Shown here: positions 43,941 through 54,779 of the stretch, one piece after another
Layout: every line of letters starts with the position of its first letter
How positions within the stretch are numbered: the stretch's first letter is position 1
Origin: Artemia franciscana
Taxonomy: Eukaryota; Arthropoda; Branchiopoda; Anostraca; Artemiidae
Assembly: GCF_032884065.1 (NCBI RefSeq)
Contig: NC_088871.1
Coordinates: forward strand, 18,682,944-18,746,943
DNA: 64,000 bases
Direction: 5' to 3'
Program-made: the position numbers and the translations under genes
Notes under the pieces: generated by a model
Database searches by the model: none
What the model was told of the DNA's origin: nothing
Seen by the model: only the letters and a program-made list of their open reading frames with translations

Positions 43941-45599
43941 CTTGTTTGTTTTATTTAGTTTCAACAAAGATCACCACCTGAAGATATTGTGTCCTTTAAA
44001 ATTGGAACATCAAATTTTTTTCGTCATCTTCTGTGGTGATTGTCTGTAACTTTGGTTGTTGTTCGGGTACTGTTTTATAGGCTGGCTATCCTAAGAAGCA
44101 GGGTAGGCTGGTTGTTCTCAAGCCTGTTTTGTGCAAAAAGTTGTCATTTTTCGTTTTTTGTGTTGTCTCTTTTTACACTTGATGCTAACTAGCTTCATCA
44201 AGTTTAAGTTTTCTGCCTCATAATCCCTCTCTGCCCGCTTAATCTCCTCAAGATGGCTTTATCTAGTATCTGGCTTGTTACAATTTGTGCCGTAGTCTAA
44301 GTTCTCTTTGAGTGAGGTAATGCACTTCTTTTTGCTTTGTGTCTGCTCCATCTCATGATAAAGATTTCTTATGAATATTAGAGAGGATACGACTCTTTGA
44401 AGTCTTGATTCAATAGGTCTTTGTTACCTTGCAAGGGCTTCCTTCAAACATATTTTTCCAAGTTACTTGCGTACCTGTTTGGACCCAGTGAATATAATAA
44501 GCTGGCTGTGCTTATTCTGGCATGGTTGGGCTAATCTTTTAAGCAGAAATTTTCTATCCCCCAAGGAGCTTCACTGCAACAGATATGTTATTTTCTACAA
44601 AATTTGATGTTATGTTGTTTCTTAAACACTGCTTTGCATTAAACATTGTAAGTTCCAGCATATGCCTTTTAAAATTTCTTGGAAGACCGGGAGCAGTCTT
44701 CGACAGGTCTATCAAAAGAAAGTTTTTGGAAAATCCAGTATAAAACTGTAAGATTATAAACTAAACCTAAACTAAGCCGTTCGCTTGCGAGTCGAGGTAC
44801 CTTATTGGTCACAAGTTTTCAACCTAAAATCTTGGTCATACTCAGAATCCAGTCGCATTTCCTATAGGCAAAGCTCGGACAAATTGAAGAAATTCATCCC
44901 CCCATCCAGTACAAATTTTTAAAAGATAATCACAAACAAGAAAAAGCCAATGTCTTTTTCTTAGTTGGATTAGTAAGAGGTGAGCCTAAGAGAATCATGC
45001 AGCTAAGTAAGTCAAATATGGTACAGTGCCCCATAAAAGCAACTTTTCAAAAGATGCGTGTATTATAGTAACTTTCAATTACTATATGCCATGGCTTGTT
45101 CTTTACTATGTTTTAGCTGTTTTGTTAACCATGATACCAATGAAACTCGTATAATCCCTTTTTATAATGAACTAAACTGAACCTAAATGCAAATCTTCGA
45201 TGGAAAATATCTTGGTTTAAGCCACTTTTCTTGTTTTTCAAGTCAATGGATTTTCAGTGTTGTTCAAGCAAAGGGACTGTAAGTTTTCTATATAGGGGCT
45301 TTGGTAGAGGTGGTTCTACTAGTATATTTCTTGTTTTGGTCTTATCAATGTTTTGCTTATGCCAGCACAATGTTTTACTAAAATGCAGATTTTTGGTTAT
45401 TTTATCCACGGCCTCCACTTCACACCTCATTAGTTCGCATTTTAATATTTTAACTATATTGAATGGGAGGATGAATTTCTGCCACAGGAGTCAGAGTAAA
45501 ACCAAGATTTAGGTTGATAACTTATGACCAATAATGTACCTTGAATCTCAAGTGAACGATTAACCTAAGTTTAATATGTTTAACATAATTAATAGTAAT

Positions 45600-45880
45600 T
45601 GAGTAATTACTATATGCCGTGGTTTGTTCTTTACTTTGTTTTGGCTATTTTTGCAACCATGATACTAATAAAACTCCTATAATCCCCTTTTATAATGAAC
45701 TAAACTGAACCTAAATCCAAATATTTGATGCAGAATATCGTGGTTTCAACCACTTTTCTTGTTTTTCAAGGCATTGGATTTTCAGTGTTGGTCAAGCAAA
45801 GGGACTGTAAGTTTTCTATATAGGGGCTTCGGTATAGGTGGTTTTACTAGTGAGTTTATTGTTTTGGTCTTATTAATTTT
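45600..45880. repeat. Extra partial copy of arm sequence
   Basis: Direct repeat of 45075-45350, sharing TACTATATGCC, TGGTTTGTTCTTTACT, TTTATAATGAACTAAACTGA and GCAAAGGGACTGTAAGTTTT. With the relic at 46064-46312 it suggests a third, degraded copy of the gene neighbourhood. Confidence 0.7.
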
Positions 45881-46063
45881 ACAATTTATTGAATATTGTA
45901 TTTCTTAGTATGGGGCGTAATAGTCTCTTACTTAGTTATTAACCAAGTGATGGTCTCTTACTTAGTTGTTAACTACTGTTGCAACCCTGATAGCTGCAGA
46001 GATAAACAAACTGAGAATCTCATCTAAGCGTGCTTTTAATCTGAACCTTTCCCTCTTAAATGT

Positions 46064-46312
46064 ACAACCTCTTACTGTATTTTGTATTTCTATCAATGCG
46101 TAGACTGACATCTTTGTTTGATTTGTATGATCCGTATACGTAATGATGGCACTTGGACGTCAGATTTGTTTATATGCTATGAAAAAATCGTATTAAAACT
46201 TTCCTGCTTATGTCTAAATATGAATTTGATATTATATACATTTAAAAGCTTGAAGTTGACTCTTTTTTTCCTACTGTAAAGTTGAAAAGAGAAGAAAGGC
46301 TAAAACAATTTT
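46064..46312 (-). pseudogene. Decayed 5' remnant of the H3-variant gene
   Basis: On the minus strand the sequence matches the 5' flank of both H3-variant genes (TTTGTTTGATTTGTATGATC on plus) and about the first 15 codons: MSVYALIEIQNTVRG against [15 protein letters not shown]. Homology ends before the histone fold. There are many substitutions, so it is much older than the two intact copies. Confidence 0.75.
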
Positions 46313-46319
46313 AGTTTTT

Positions 46320-46676
46320 CAAACAGTTCGTGGTAAAGAACTGTAGTAAGGAGCGACCCGGCTCAATAGTAACCAAAACTCTAAAAAATTGAATTTTGAT
46401 ATCAATAGCTACATCAAAAGAATCGTATTTTAATGCTGATTTTAAATATATAAGTTTCATCAAGTTTAGTCTTACCCATCAAAAGTTACGAGCCTGAGAA
46501 AATTTGCCTTATTTAAGAAAATAGGGGGAAACACCCCTTAAAAGTCGTAGAATCTTAACGAAAATCACACCATCAGATTCAGCGTATCAGAGAACCCTAC
46601 TGTAGACGTTTCAAGCTCCTATCTACAAAAATGTGGAATTTTGTATTTTTTGCCAGAAGACAAATCACGGGTGCGT

Positions 46677-46719
<43 letters not shown>

Positions 46720-47015
46720 CTTTCCGGGGGTAATCGTATCGACCAAGTGGTCCTAGAATGTTGCAAGAGGGCTCATTCTAACGGAAATGAAAAGTTCTAG
46801 TGCCCTTTTTAAGTGACCAAAAAAATTGGAGGGCATCTAGGCCCCCTCCCACGCTCATTTTTTCCCAAAGTCAACGGATCAAAATTTTGAGATAGCTATT
46901 TTGTTCAACATAGTCGAAAACCATAATAACTATGTCTTTGGGTATGACTTACTCCCCCAAAATCCCTGGGGGAGGGGCTGCAAGTTACAAACTTTGACCA
47001 GTGTCAAGGAGGCAC
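46320..47015. repeat. Long interspersed repeat, left part
   Basis: Contains the family blocks seen at 5640-6060, a long T-run (46678-46719) and a unit like satellite 2 (GAGATAGCTATTTTGTTC). It appears to continue at 48812 after an interrupting segment, since both sides contain consecutive parts of what looks like one repeat. Confidence 0.55.
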
Positions 47016-48811
47016 ACTCGTGCCTCTATAAATAGGCGACCCACGACAATGTTAAGCGATCTTCGGTTCCAGTGGTCGCAGAGGGATGGGGAGGGATGCA
47101 TTTCGTAGCCCGAGCTCCAACTAAGAAACCTGCAAAATTTCATCCCCCTCCAACTTTTCCTTCATGGGGAAAATCTGGCCGAAAGTTTCAACCCGTCAAC
47201 CCCAGCCCCCCTTTAACGTTGTCCGATCGGGCTGAAATTCACAAGTTAAGGTCCCCTAGGGCCCAGGAGCTTATCCGCGAAATTTCAGCTCGATCCGATA
47301 ACTCCTTCCCTGTTTTCCAGAAACCACGCATAGCCACTTAAAATTAATGTTCTTTGTTTTTCTAGACGCCTACAGGTCACATCCGACATCGGATCTGGGT
47401 GTACGAAGACTCATTCGATGCGGAATTCTCCGAGTAATTTTCCTGGAAAGTTTCGTAGGAAAATCTTAACCCCCCGAAAGTTTCGACCCCCCCCCCCCCC
47501 AACCCCACCCCTCCTTTTAACGTTGTCCGATCGGGCTGAAATTCACAAGTTAAGGTCCCCTACGGCCCAGGAGCTTATCCGCGAAATTTCAGCTCGATCC
47601 GATAACTCCTTCCCTGTTTTCCAGAAACCACGCATTAGCTATTTAATTAACGCATTTCTCTCCATAAGAACCCATGTTAATTTGAAATTTTTAAAAGCTA
47701 TTGAGAAGTTATATTTACACACATGCAAGTGTTTAGCTCAGTCGGTAGAGCGTGGGATTTTTAATCCTCTGGTCAAGGGTTCAAGTCCCTTACGGGCGGT
47801 TTTTTTTTCACAACATCAAAAAAATTTTGATAACACCTGGACAGCTTATCATTTGAGAGATAACAGAATATTAGCGTCTTATGAGCAAAAGAAACATTTC
47901 GGTCATTCTATCTATTTTTTTCTATTTTATACAATGATTTAAAAGCGGGGGGGGGGTTCCTCTCCTAATTCCTGTACGAGGAGTACAGGAATTATTAAAT
48001 TACATCCACCATGGATTGTAGAAAAACGTACAGAATTAATATGAAAAAAAATTAAACCTGTACAAAAGAGTCTTTAAAAGCGGGGGGTTTGCCTCTCCTA
48101 ATAGTCTTCTTATAGTCCTAAGCACCTGGACAGCTTATCAATTGAGAGATAACAGAATATTAGCTTCTTATGAGCAAAAGAAACATTTCGGTCATTCTAT
48201 CTATTTTTTTTTCTATTTTATACAATGATTTAAAAGCGGGGGGGGGCGGCAGCCACCCAAGTTCCTCTCCTAATTCCTGTACGAGGAGTACAGGAATTAT
48301 TAAATTACATCCACCATGGATTGTAGAAAAACGTACAGAAATAATATGAAAAAAACTTCGTTTTCTTAAAGAGTTAAAGAGGCTGCGTCCCAAAGTCGAA
48401 CCTTAAAACGTGCAGGAATTAGAAGAGGCAGTTGGGGGGGCTGCCGCCCCCCAAACCCCCAGCTTTTAAAGACTCTTTTGTACAGGTTTTTTTTGTGGGG
48501 GGACTTCATTGTTACTAATTACTAGTTTCGGCGCAATGGTTCTCCCGTCCTCTTGTGTTTAACATTTTTCGAAGTTATTCCATTATTCATTCATTTCAAT
48601 TTTTTGTTAATTAAAAGAGGGCCTTTTCGAAGCCAAGAGCGGGGGGTTAGCAAAAAAACAAAAAACCTGTACAAAAGAGTCTTTAAAAGCTGGGGGTTTG
48701 GGGGGCGGCAGCCCCCCAACTGCCTCTTCTAATTCCTGTACGTTTTAAGGTTCGACTTTGGGACGCAGCCTCTTTAACTCTTTAAGAAAACGAAGTTTTT
48801 TTCATATTATT
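47016..48811. repeat. Segment interrupting the interspersed repeat, internally duplicated
   Basis: Holds two copies of a block with TTGTCCGATCGGGCTGAAAT and CGAAATTTCAGCTCGATCCG (47212-47335 and 47516-47635) and a tRNA-like pseudogene. It also has two direct copies of a ~230 bp block with ACCTGGACAGCTTATCA (47835-48050 and 48125-48350) and an inverted pair (48340-48492, 48660-48812). The open frames 47072-47341 and 47418-47942 cross these repeats and are not considered genes. Confidence 0.55.
47727..47799 (+). tRNA. tRNA-Lys(UUU)-like pseudogene with lost acceptor stem
   Basis: D arm with A box (TAGCTCAGTCGGTAGAGC, 47734-47751), anticodon loop TTTTTAA with anticodon TTT at 47760-47762, a T arm AAGGG-TTCAAGT-CCCTT with B box, then ACGGGCG and a T-run that could terminate Pol III. 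The 5' acceptor strand (AAGTGTT) does not pair with the 3' strand and the anticodon stem has one mismatch. It is therefore a 5'-broken tRNA-Lys copy or the head of a tRNA-derived SINE, not a functional tRNA. Confidence 0.6.
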
Positions 48812-48812
48812 T
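48340..48812. repeat. Inverted repeat pair with ~150 bp arms
   Basis: 48340-48492 and 48660-48812 are near-perfect reverse complements (AAATAATATGAAAAAAACTT outside, AAAGACTCTTTTGTACAGGT inside) around ~165 bp. It resembles a foldback or MITE-like element. The centre has no reading frame of note. Confidence 0.75.
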
Positions 48813-49021
48813 ACATATAGTAATGGTTATTGGGAAGTGTACAGACGTTTTCAGGGGGATTTTATTTTGTTTGGGGGTGGGGCTGAGGGGAGAGGGCTAT
48901 GTTGGAGGATCTTTCCTTGGAGGAATATGTCATGGGGGAAGAAAAATTCAATGAAAAGGGCGCAGGATTATCTAGCATTACTATAAGAAAACAATGAAAA
49001 ATAAACATGAAAACGTTTTTC
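48812..49021. repeat. Interspersed repeat, right part
   Basis: Contains ATAGTAATGGTTATTGGGAA and GTACAGACGTTTTCAGGGGG, the reverse complement of sequence at about 12840-13010 in the DOLK intron. It is a shared dispersed repeat without coding content. Confidence 0.6.
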
Positions 49022-49290
49022 AAATGAAAGGAAGGAGTAGCATTTAAACTTAAAACGAACAGAGATTATTACGCATATGAGGGGTTCTAAAAATACTTTA
49101 GCATAAAGAGCGAGGTATTTAGGAGGAGATATATACCTCGCTCTTTATGCTAAAGTATTTTTAGTAATTTCAACTATTTATTCTACGGCCTTTCTGATTC
49201 AGGGGTCATTCTTAAAGAATTGGGACAGAACTTACGATTTAGTGTAAAGAGCGAGGTATTAACGAGGGTACAAACCACCTCGTATACATA
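49022..49290. repeat. Foldback repeat, GAGCGAGG family
   Basis: Carries ATTTTTAGTAATTTCAACTA in the centre and repeated inverted AAAGAGCGAGGTATT segments, same family as 12564-12736. Its left half has itself been duplicated inverted (AGCGAGGTATTTAGGAGG and TACCTCGCTCTTTATGC). Confidence 0.65.
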
Positions 49291-49608
49291 ATAAAAATAT
49301 AAGATTATGAAAGTTTGTTACGTAAGTTAATTCTTAAGTTACGTATATTTTTTACTAATAAAAACGTTCGTTAAAAATTAAAAGTTCTAGTTGCCTTTTT
49401 AAGTAACCAAAAAATTGGAGGGCAACTAGGCCTCCTTCTCCACCCCTTATTTCTTAAAATCGTCTGATCAAAACTAAGAGAAAGCCATTTAGCCAAAAAA
49501 AGAATTAATATACAAATTTCATTTTCATAATTTATGTGCGGAGAGCCAAAACCAAACATGCATTAATTCAAAAACGTTCAGAAATTAAATAAAAAAATAA
49601 TTTTTTTA

Positions 49609-49853
49609 GCTGAAAGTAAGGAGCGACATTAAAACTTAAAACGAACAGAAATTACTCCGTATATGAAATGGGTTGTCCCCTCCGCAATCCCTCGCTCTTT
49701 ACGCTAAAGTTTGACTCTTTGCCACAATTCTACTTTTTAAAACAATTAAAAACTTTAACGTAAAGAGCGAGGGATTGCGGAGGGGACAACCCATTTCATA
49801 TACGGAGTAATTTCTGTTCGTTTTAAGTTTTAATGTCGCTCCTTACTTTCAAC
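49609..49853. repeat. Foldback repeat, best-preserved copy
   Basis: Arms of ~110 bp (GTAAGGAGCGACATTAAAAC ... CCCTCGCTCTTTACGCTAAA and reverse complement) around a ~35 bp centre. The near-perfect pairing points to recent origin or gene conversion between arms. Confidence 0.8.
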
Positions 49854-50864
49854 TAAAACATTTTTTTTTATTTAATACTCAGAAAGGGTTAGTGAATGAC
49901 GTTGTAGTATATGATTTAAAATCTGTGTTGTATTTTAACAGGCGTATTTAGGTCAGTCCACTTTATTTTTCTTGAATTTATGATCAAAAGCGATTTTTTT
50001 CCGTTGAGGTGAGGCCTGATATCCTTGCATTATTTAAAAACCAATGAAAAACTTGGAGCAGTCTTCGACAGGTCTATCAAAAGGACGTTTTTGGGAAAAT
50101 CCGGTGTTACAAACTACAAACTTACAACGAGAATCTGGAAGATGCATTTAGACGGCATTTTAGTAAAACAACTAAATCTAAACAGTGCAAAAAACTTAGG
50201 TTAATCGTTCACTCGAGATTCCAGGTACCTTATTGGTCAGAAGTTATCAAACTAAAATCTTGGTCATACTCTGAATCCTGTGGCAGAAATTCATCCCCCC
50301 ATCCAATATAGTTAAAATAGTTAAAATGTTAAAATACGAACTAATGAGGTTTGAAGTAAAGGTCGTGGATAAAATTAACGAGAATCTGGAAGATGCATTT
50401 AGACGGCATTTTAGTAAAACATTGTACTGGCTTGTTAATAAAACGAGAGCAGTTACAGTAGTTAACAACTAAATAAGATACTATCACGCCCCATACTAAG
50501 AAACAAATTATTCTATAACTTTTAAAATTGGTCAGACCAAAACAAGAAATACACTAGTAGAACCACCTCTACCGAAGCCCCTATATAGAAAACTTACAGT
50601 CCCTTTGCTTGAACAACACTGAAAATCCAATGCCTTGAAAAACAAGAAAAGTGGTTGAAACCAAGATATTTTCCATCGAAGATTTGCATTTAGGTTCTGT
50701 TTAGTTCATTATATAAGGGGATTATATGAGTTTCATTGGTATCATGGTTAACAAAACAGCTAAAACACAGTAAAGAACAAACCACGGCATATAGTAATTG
50801 AAAGTTACTATAATACACGCATCTTTTGAAAAGTTGCTTTTATGGGGCACTGTACCATATTTGA

Positions 50865-51003
50865 GTCCTGTGGTGGCGCAGTGGGTTTGACCTTAGCTTG
50901 GTAATACGGGGCCCAGAGATGGAACCATGCTGCAGGAATGCACTGCAGGGCCGACGCAGGGACCTTAGTAGTCAATAAGCGTCGTTAATCCGATACAATA
51001 CAA
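50865..51003 (+). mobile_element. tRNA-derived SINE with 14 bp target duplication
   Basis: Full unit from GTCCTGTGGTGGCGCAGTGG to GCGTCGTTAATC plus a CGATACAATACAA tail. It is flanked by TGTACCATATTTGA at 50851-50864 and 51004-51017. The matching place in the left arm (45012-45025) has one copy of the target and no SINE. Confidence 0.9.
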
Positions 51004-52089
51004 TGTACCATATTTGACTTACTTAGCTGCATGATTCTCTTAGGCTCGCCTCTTACTAATCCAACTAATAGAAAGACATTGGCTTTTTCCTGTTTGTAAT
51101 TATCTTTTAAAAATTCGTATTGGATGGGGGGATGAATTTCTTCAATTTGTCCGAGCATTGCCTATAGGAAATGCGACTGGATTCTGAGTATGACCAAGAT
51201 TTTAGGTTGAAAACTTGTGACCAATAAGGTACCTCGACTCGCAAACGAACGGCTTAGTTTAGGTTTAGTTTATAATCTTACAGTTTTATACTGGATTTTC
51301 CAAAAACTTTCTTTTGATAGACCTGTCGAAGACTGCTACCGGTCTTCCAAGAAATTTTAAAAGGCATATGCTGGAACTTACAATGTTTAATGTAAAGCAG
51401 TGTTTAAGAAACAACATGACATCAAATTTTGTAGAAAATAACATATCTGTTGCAGTGAAGCTCCTTGGGGGATAGAAAATTTCTGCTTAAAAGATTAGCC
51501 CAACCATGCCAGAATAAGCACAGCCAGCTTATTATATTCACTGGGTCCAAACAGGTACGCAAGTAACTTGGAAAAATATGTTTGAAGGAAGCCCTTGCAA
51601 GGTAACAAAGACTTATTGAATCAAGACTTCAAAGAGTCGTATCCTCTCTAATATTCATAAGAAATCTTTATCATGAGATGGAGCAGACACAAAGCAAAAA
51701 GAAGTGCATTACCTCACTCAAAGAGAACTTAGACTACGGCACAAATTGTAACAAGCCAGATACTAGATAAAGCCATCTTGAGGAGATTAAGCGGGCAGAG
51801 AGGGATTATGAGGCAGAAAACTTAAACTTGATGAAGCTAGTTAGCATCAAGTGTAAAAAGACACAACACAAAAAACGAAAAATGACAACTTTTTGCACAA
51901 AACAGGCTTGAGAACAACCAGCCTACCCTGCTTCTTAGGATAGCCAGCCTATAAAACAGTACCCGAACAACAACCAAAGTTAAAGACAATCACCACAGAA
52001 GATGACGAAAAAAATTTGATGTTCCAATTTTAAAGGACACAATATCTTCAGGTGGTGATCTTTGTTGAAAATAAATAAAACAAGCAAGT

Positions 52090-52385
52090 GTTTTCAGCTG
52101 AAAGTAAAGAGCAACATTAAAACTTAAGCCAACATAAACTATTAAGCATTTGAGGTTAGTTACATTAACCTTCTCAACATCTCGCTCCCACAAGTTTTTT
52201 AACACTTTGAACAAAGCTTACTTCAAACATATTTTTCAAAATAAGCCGTAGTTAAAGAATTGAGACAAAATTTAGACTTTTGCGTCAATAGCGAGTTTTT
52301 GAGCAGGAGAAACTCCTTCATATATGTTGTATTTTATAAGTAATAATTTTCATTTTAAGTTTTAATGTTGCTCCTTGCTTTCAGT
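52090..52385. repeat. Foldback repeat in right arm
   Basis: Inverted counterpart of 43638-43940, with outer sequence CTGAAAGTAAAGAGCAACAT. Confidence 0.62.
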
Positions 52386-52793
52386 TGAAAAAACTTTTAT
52401 TTTTATTTAATTTCTCATTGGCTTTTTAAATAATGCCAGGATATCTGGCTTCATCTCCTTAGAAACAATCCCTTTTTCATAATAAATTCATGAAAAAGAA
52501 AGTGAATTAACTTAAATACGCCTCTTAAAATGGAACACAGATTTTCAATCATATAATACAACGTCATCCACCTACCCTTTCTGAATTGAAAAAAAAAATA
52601 GTTTAGCCTTTTTTCTCTTCTCGACTTTACAATAGCAAAAATAACTTAAATTCAAGCTTTAAATGTACATAATATCACATTTTTATTTAGAAATGAGCAA
52701 AAAAGTTTGAATATGATTTTTTTCATAACGTGTGAACAGATCTGACTTCAGAGTGCCAACATTATCTTTACAGATCATACAAATCAAACAAAC

Positions 52794-53258
52794 ATGTCAG
52801 TCCACACAATACAAGAAATGCAAAATACTGCTAAAGGTAATACACATAGGAAGCAGGGTTCAGACAAAAAGCAATCTGAGAGGAGATTCCCAGGGACTGG
52901 ACAAAGCCTCCTAGAAGATACAGACGAAAAAGCCTCCTTGAAGAAGCGAACGAAGAAATTACATCGCTATAGGCCTGGAGTAGTTGCACTACGAGAGATT
53001 AGAAGGTATCAAAAATCATCAGATTTACTCATCCAGAAATTGCCATTTCAGCGTATGGTTCGTGAAATAGCGCAAAAAGTGGGAAAGCAAGATTTACGTT
53101 TTCAGTCGGATGCCATTGGAGCCCTTCAAGAAGCGAGTGAAGCTTATTTAGTCAAGTTATTTGATGATTCGAATTTGTGCGCTATACATGCTAAGCGATC
53201 TACTATTATGCCTAAAGATATGGAACTTGCCCGCCGTATCCGTGGTGACACAAAGTGA
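52794..53258 (+). CDS. Divergent histone H3 variant, centromeric-H3-like, right copy
   Basis: 154 residues, intact, intronless, 98 percent identical to 42768-43232. By eye I count nine base differences, five silent and four changing residues 16, 17, 45 and 131 (Y/N, S/T, K/E, L/I). Three of the four are in the tail, and the fold and the one-residue loop-1 insertion are kept. I start at the ATG after CAAATCAAACAAAC, conserved in both copies. Downstream there is no histone-mRNA stem-loop, and an AATAAA lies at about 53426, after the end of the arm, so it is probably a polyadenylated variant gene. It diverges from the left copy, with ATGs 9.6 kb apart. Confidence 0.82.
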   Translation: MSVHTIQEMQNTAKGNTHRKQGSDKKQSERRFPGTGQSLLEDTDEKASLKKRTKKLHRYRPGVVALREIRRYQKSSDLLIQKLPFQRMVREIAQKVGKQDLRFQSDAIGALQEASEAYLVKLFDDSNLCAIHAKRSTIMPKDMELARRIRGDTK

Positions 53259-53349
53259 GGCAGCTCATATGAGAAAAATGAGGGTAAAAACGCGCAAAAC
53301 AAACTACTACCATTATGCTAAGACGATATTGCATATTTCTAAAGATTAA

Positions 53350-53999
53350 ACATCCTCATAATTCCAGCTGTTAACAATATCTAGTTTAGACTTTAAAGCA
53401 TGGCTTAAAATTATATTTTCAAATCAATAAACAATACAAAATATCCTTTTTTTTCGCGTCATTTAACCCTTTAAGTGGGTTTTTCGTCTTGGATTACAAA
53501 TATAAAGACCTAATGTTGGGAAATCTGTAACCAAGATTGGTTTTAGATATCTAGATTTTATATAGCCTATAAATCGGGAAATCCTGTCCAAACCAAGAGA
53601 AAAATATACTGTTGTTTTGTCACATGGTGTTCCATCCCTTATAGTGGGAATTACATATTGCGCTGTCTATCATAAGACTTTTATTTCATCGCCAGTGAAA
53701 GAGATATGTTCCCAGTTTCCGTTTTTACACCATTGTAATTTCATCATTTCGGGCCCCTCAACTTCTTTAACCAGTACATATTTTTCTAAGCCCAGAAATG
53801 CAGTCGGACGGGATGGTGGCAATTCGAAAATGTATTCCACGATTTAGGGTCTCTGCATCTCAATTGACCATTTAAAACGGTTATTTTTGACTAGCTGGCT
53901 CGTGTCATTGCTTTATGCAATACATCATTAGCATCTAAAATTGATATGCATCTAGATATCTCATCCTAATACATGTTTATTTGCTTTTTCCTTCTCCAT
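53350..53999. other. Unassigned sequence after the right arm
   Basis: AT-rich, with AATAAA near 53426 that may serve the H3-variant transcript. The short frame at 53617-53847 shows no family resemblance. Confidence 0.45.
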
Positions 54000-54300
54000 T
54001 GCAAGAAGTAAACTAAAGAGGTTCTCCATTGCAAGACAAAATTAAAGAAAAAGAAAAAAATGAAAAAAAACTAAAAAAAGAAAAAGACTAGAAGAGAAAA
54101 AATAAGAAGTGAAAAAAAAAGAAAAAATTAAAATAAAATAGGTAAAAAACTAAAAAGAACAAAAAAAAGAAAAAGAAAAAAAAACTAAAAAAAGAATAAA
54201 CTAAAAAAATAAAAAAACTAAAGAAGAAAATACTCAAAAAAGAAAAAACCTAAAAAATAAAAAAAAAATATGACGTAAAAAAAAATCAAATAAAACAATG
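54000..54300. repeat. A-rich CTAAAAAA-type minisatellite
   Basis: Degenerate AAAAACTAAAAAAG-like repeats, the other-strand form of the TTTTTTAG tract in Helitron B. A second block runs 54780-55330. Confidence 0.7.
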
Positions 54301-54319
54301 GAAAAAGCAATGCGTGTAT

Positions 54320-54770
54320 AATTTTGCTACAATGTCACCAAAAAGGGAACACCAGAGCAGCGCAAAACCAGGCTTGTGGCTCAAAGAGAAAGAGCCACAT
54401 TAGGAATGTCCAATTACGTCATCAATTCGATCCAAAAATTAAATAGCGTTGCTGGGACCCAGAACACAAGGGACAATGAGAATCCATATATAGAAGCCTG
54501 CCGCGTGCTGTGCTGGGGCCCAGCGGCAAAGCCGCCGGGACCCAGCACTGTCTGGGGTTAGAACATAAGGGACAATGAGAATCCATATATAGAAGCCTGC
54601 CACGTGTCATGCTTGGGCCCGACGCCGAGACACAGCAGTGCCTGCGGTTAGAACACAAGGGACAATGAGAATCCAAATCCATATATAGAAGTCTGCCGCG
54701 TGCCGTGCTGGGGCCAAATGTAGTGTCTGTCCTTCTGTCCGTCCGTCTGTCTATCACTAAGTATGACGTC
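54320..54770 (+). mobile_element. Helitron-related fragment with ~90 bp tandem repeats
   Basis: Starts with a remnant of Helitron N-terminal coding sequence. The parallel fragment at 59822 reads TPEQRKTKLVVQRERARLGM. Three tandem copies follow of a ~90 bp unit with ACAAGGGACAATGAGAATCC, ATATATAGAAGCCTGCC and GCTGGGGCC. It is followed by GTCCGTCCGTCTGTC and TGACGTCA-like sequence. No complete ends are visible. Confidence 0.55.
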
Positions 54771-54779
54771 AATATATAA

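Larger units (their letters stand above)
42683..45560. repeat. Large inverted repeat, left arm
   Basis: Reverse complement of 50180-53349. Matches begin at TAATCTTTAGGAATATGCAA (left) and run through the H3-variant gene, a foldback repeat, TCAAGTTTAAGTTTTCTGCC, CTTGGAAGACCGG and the TATATAGGGGCTTTGGTAG block. Identity is high near the gene and falls towards the centre. Part of the arm (45070-45350) is duplicated again at 45600-45880. Confidence 0.85.
50180..53349. repeat. Large inverted repeat, right arm
   Basis: Reverse complement of 42683-45560, ending at TCTAAAGATTAAA. It carries the second H3-variant gene, a foldback, a SINE insertion at 50865-51003 absent from the left arm, and a LINE scrap (50360-50470, frame VDKINENLEDAFRRH) related to 13090-13200. 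Arm centre to arm centre is about 7.6 kb. Confidence 0.85.

Noticed and set aside
47072-47942. Two open frames with ARSDNSFPVFQKPR in common
   Set aside because: The shared peptide comes from a duplicated non-coding block. The second frame runs through the tRNA-like pseudogene. No start context or splice support.
54422-54772. Cysteine-containing 116-codon minus frame (repeated DSHCPLCSN)
   Set aside because: Looks like a zinc-finger repeat, but it is the translation of a ~90 bp tandem repeat in a Helitron-related fragment, and the spacing does not fit a finger fold.
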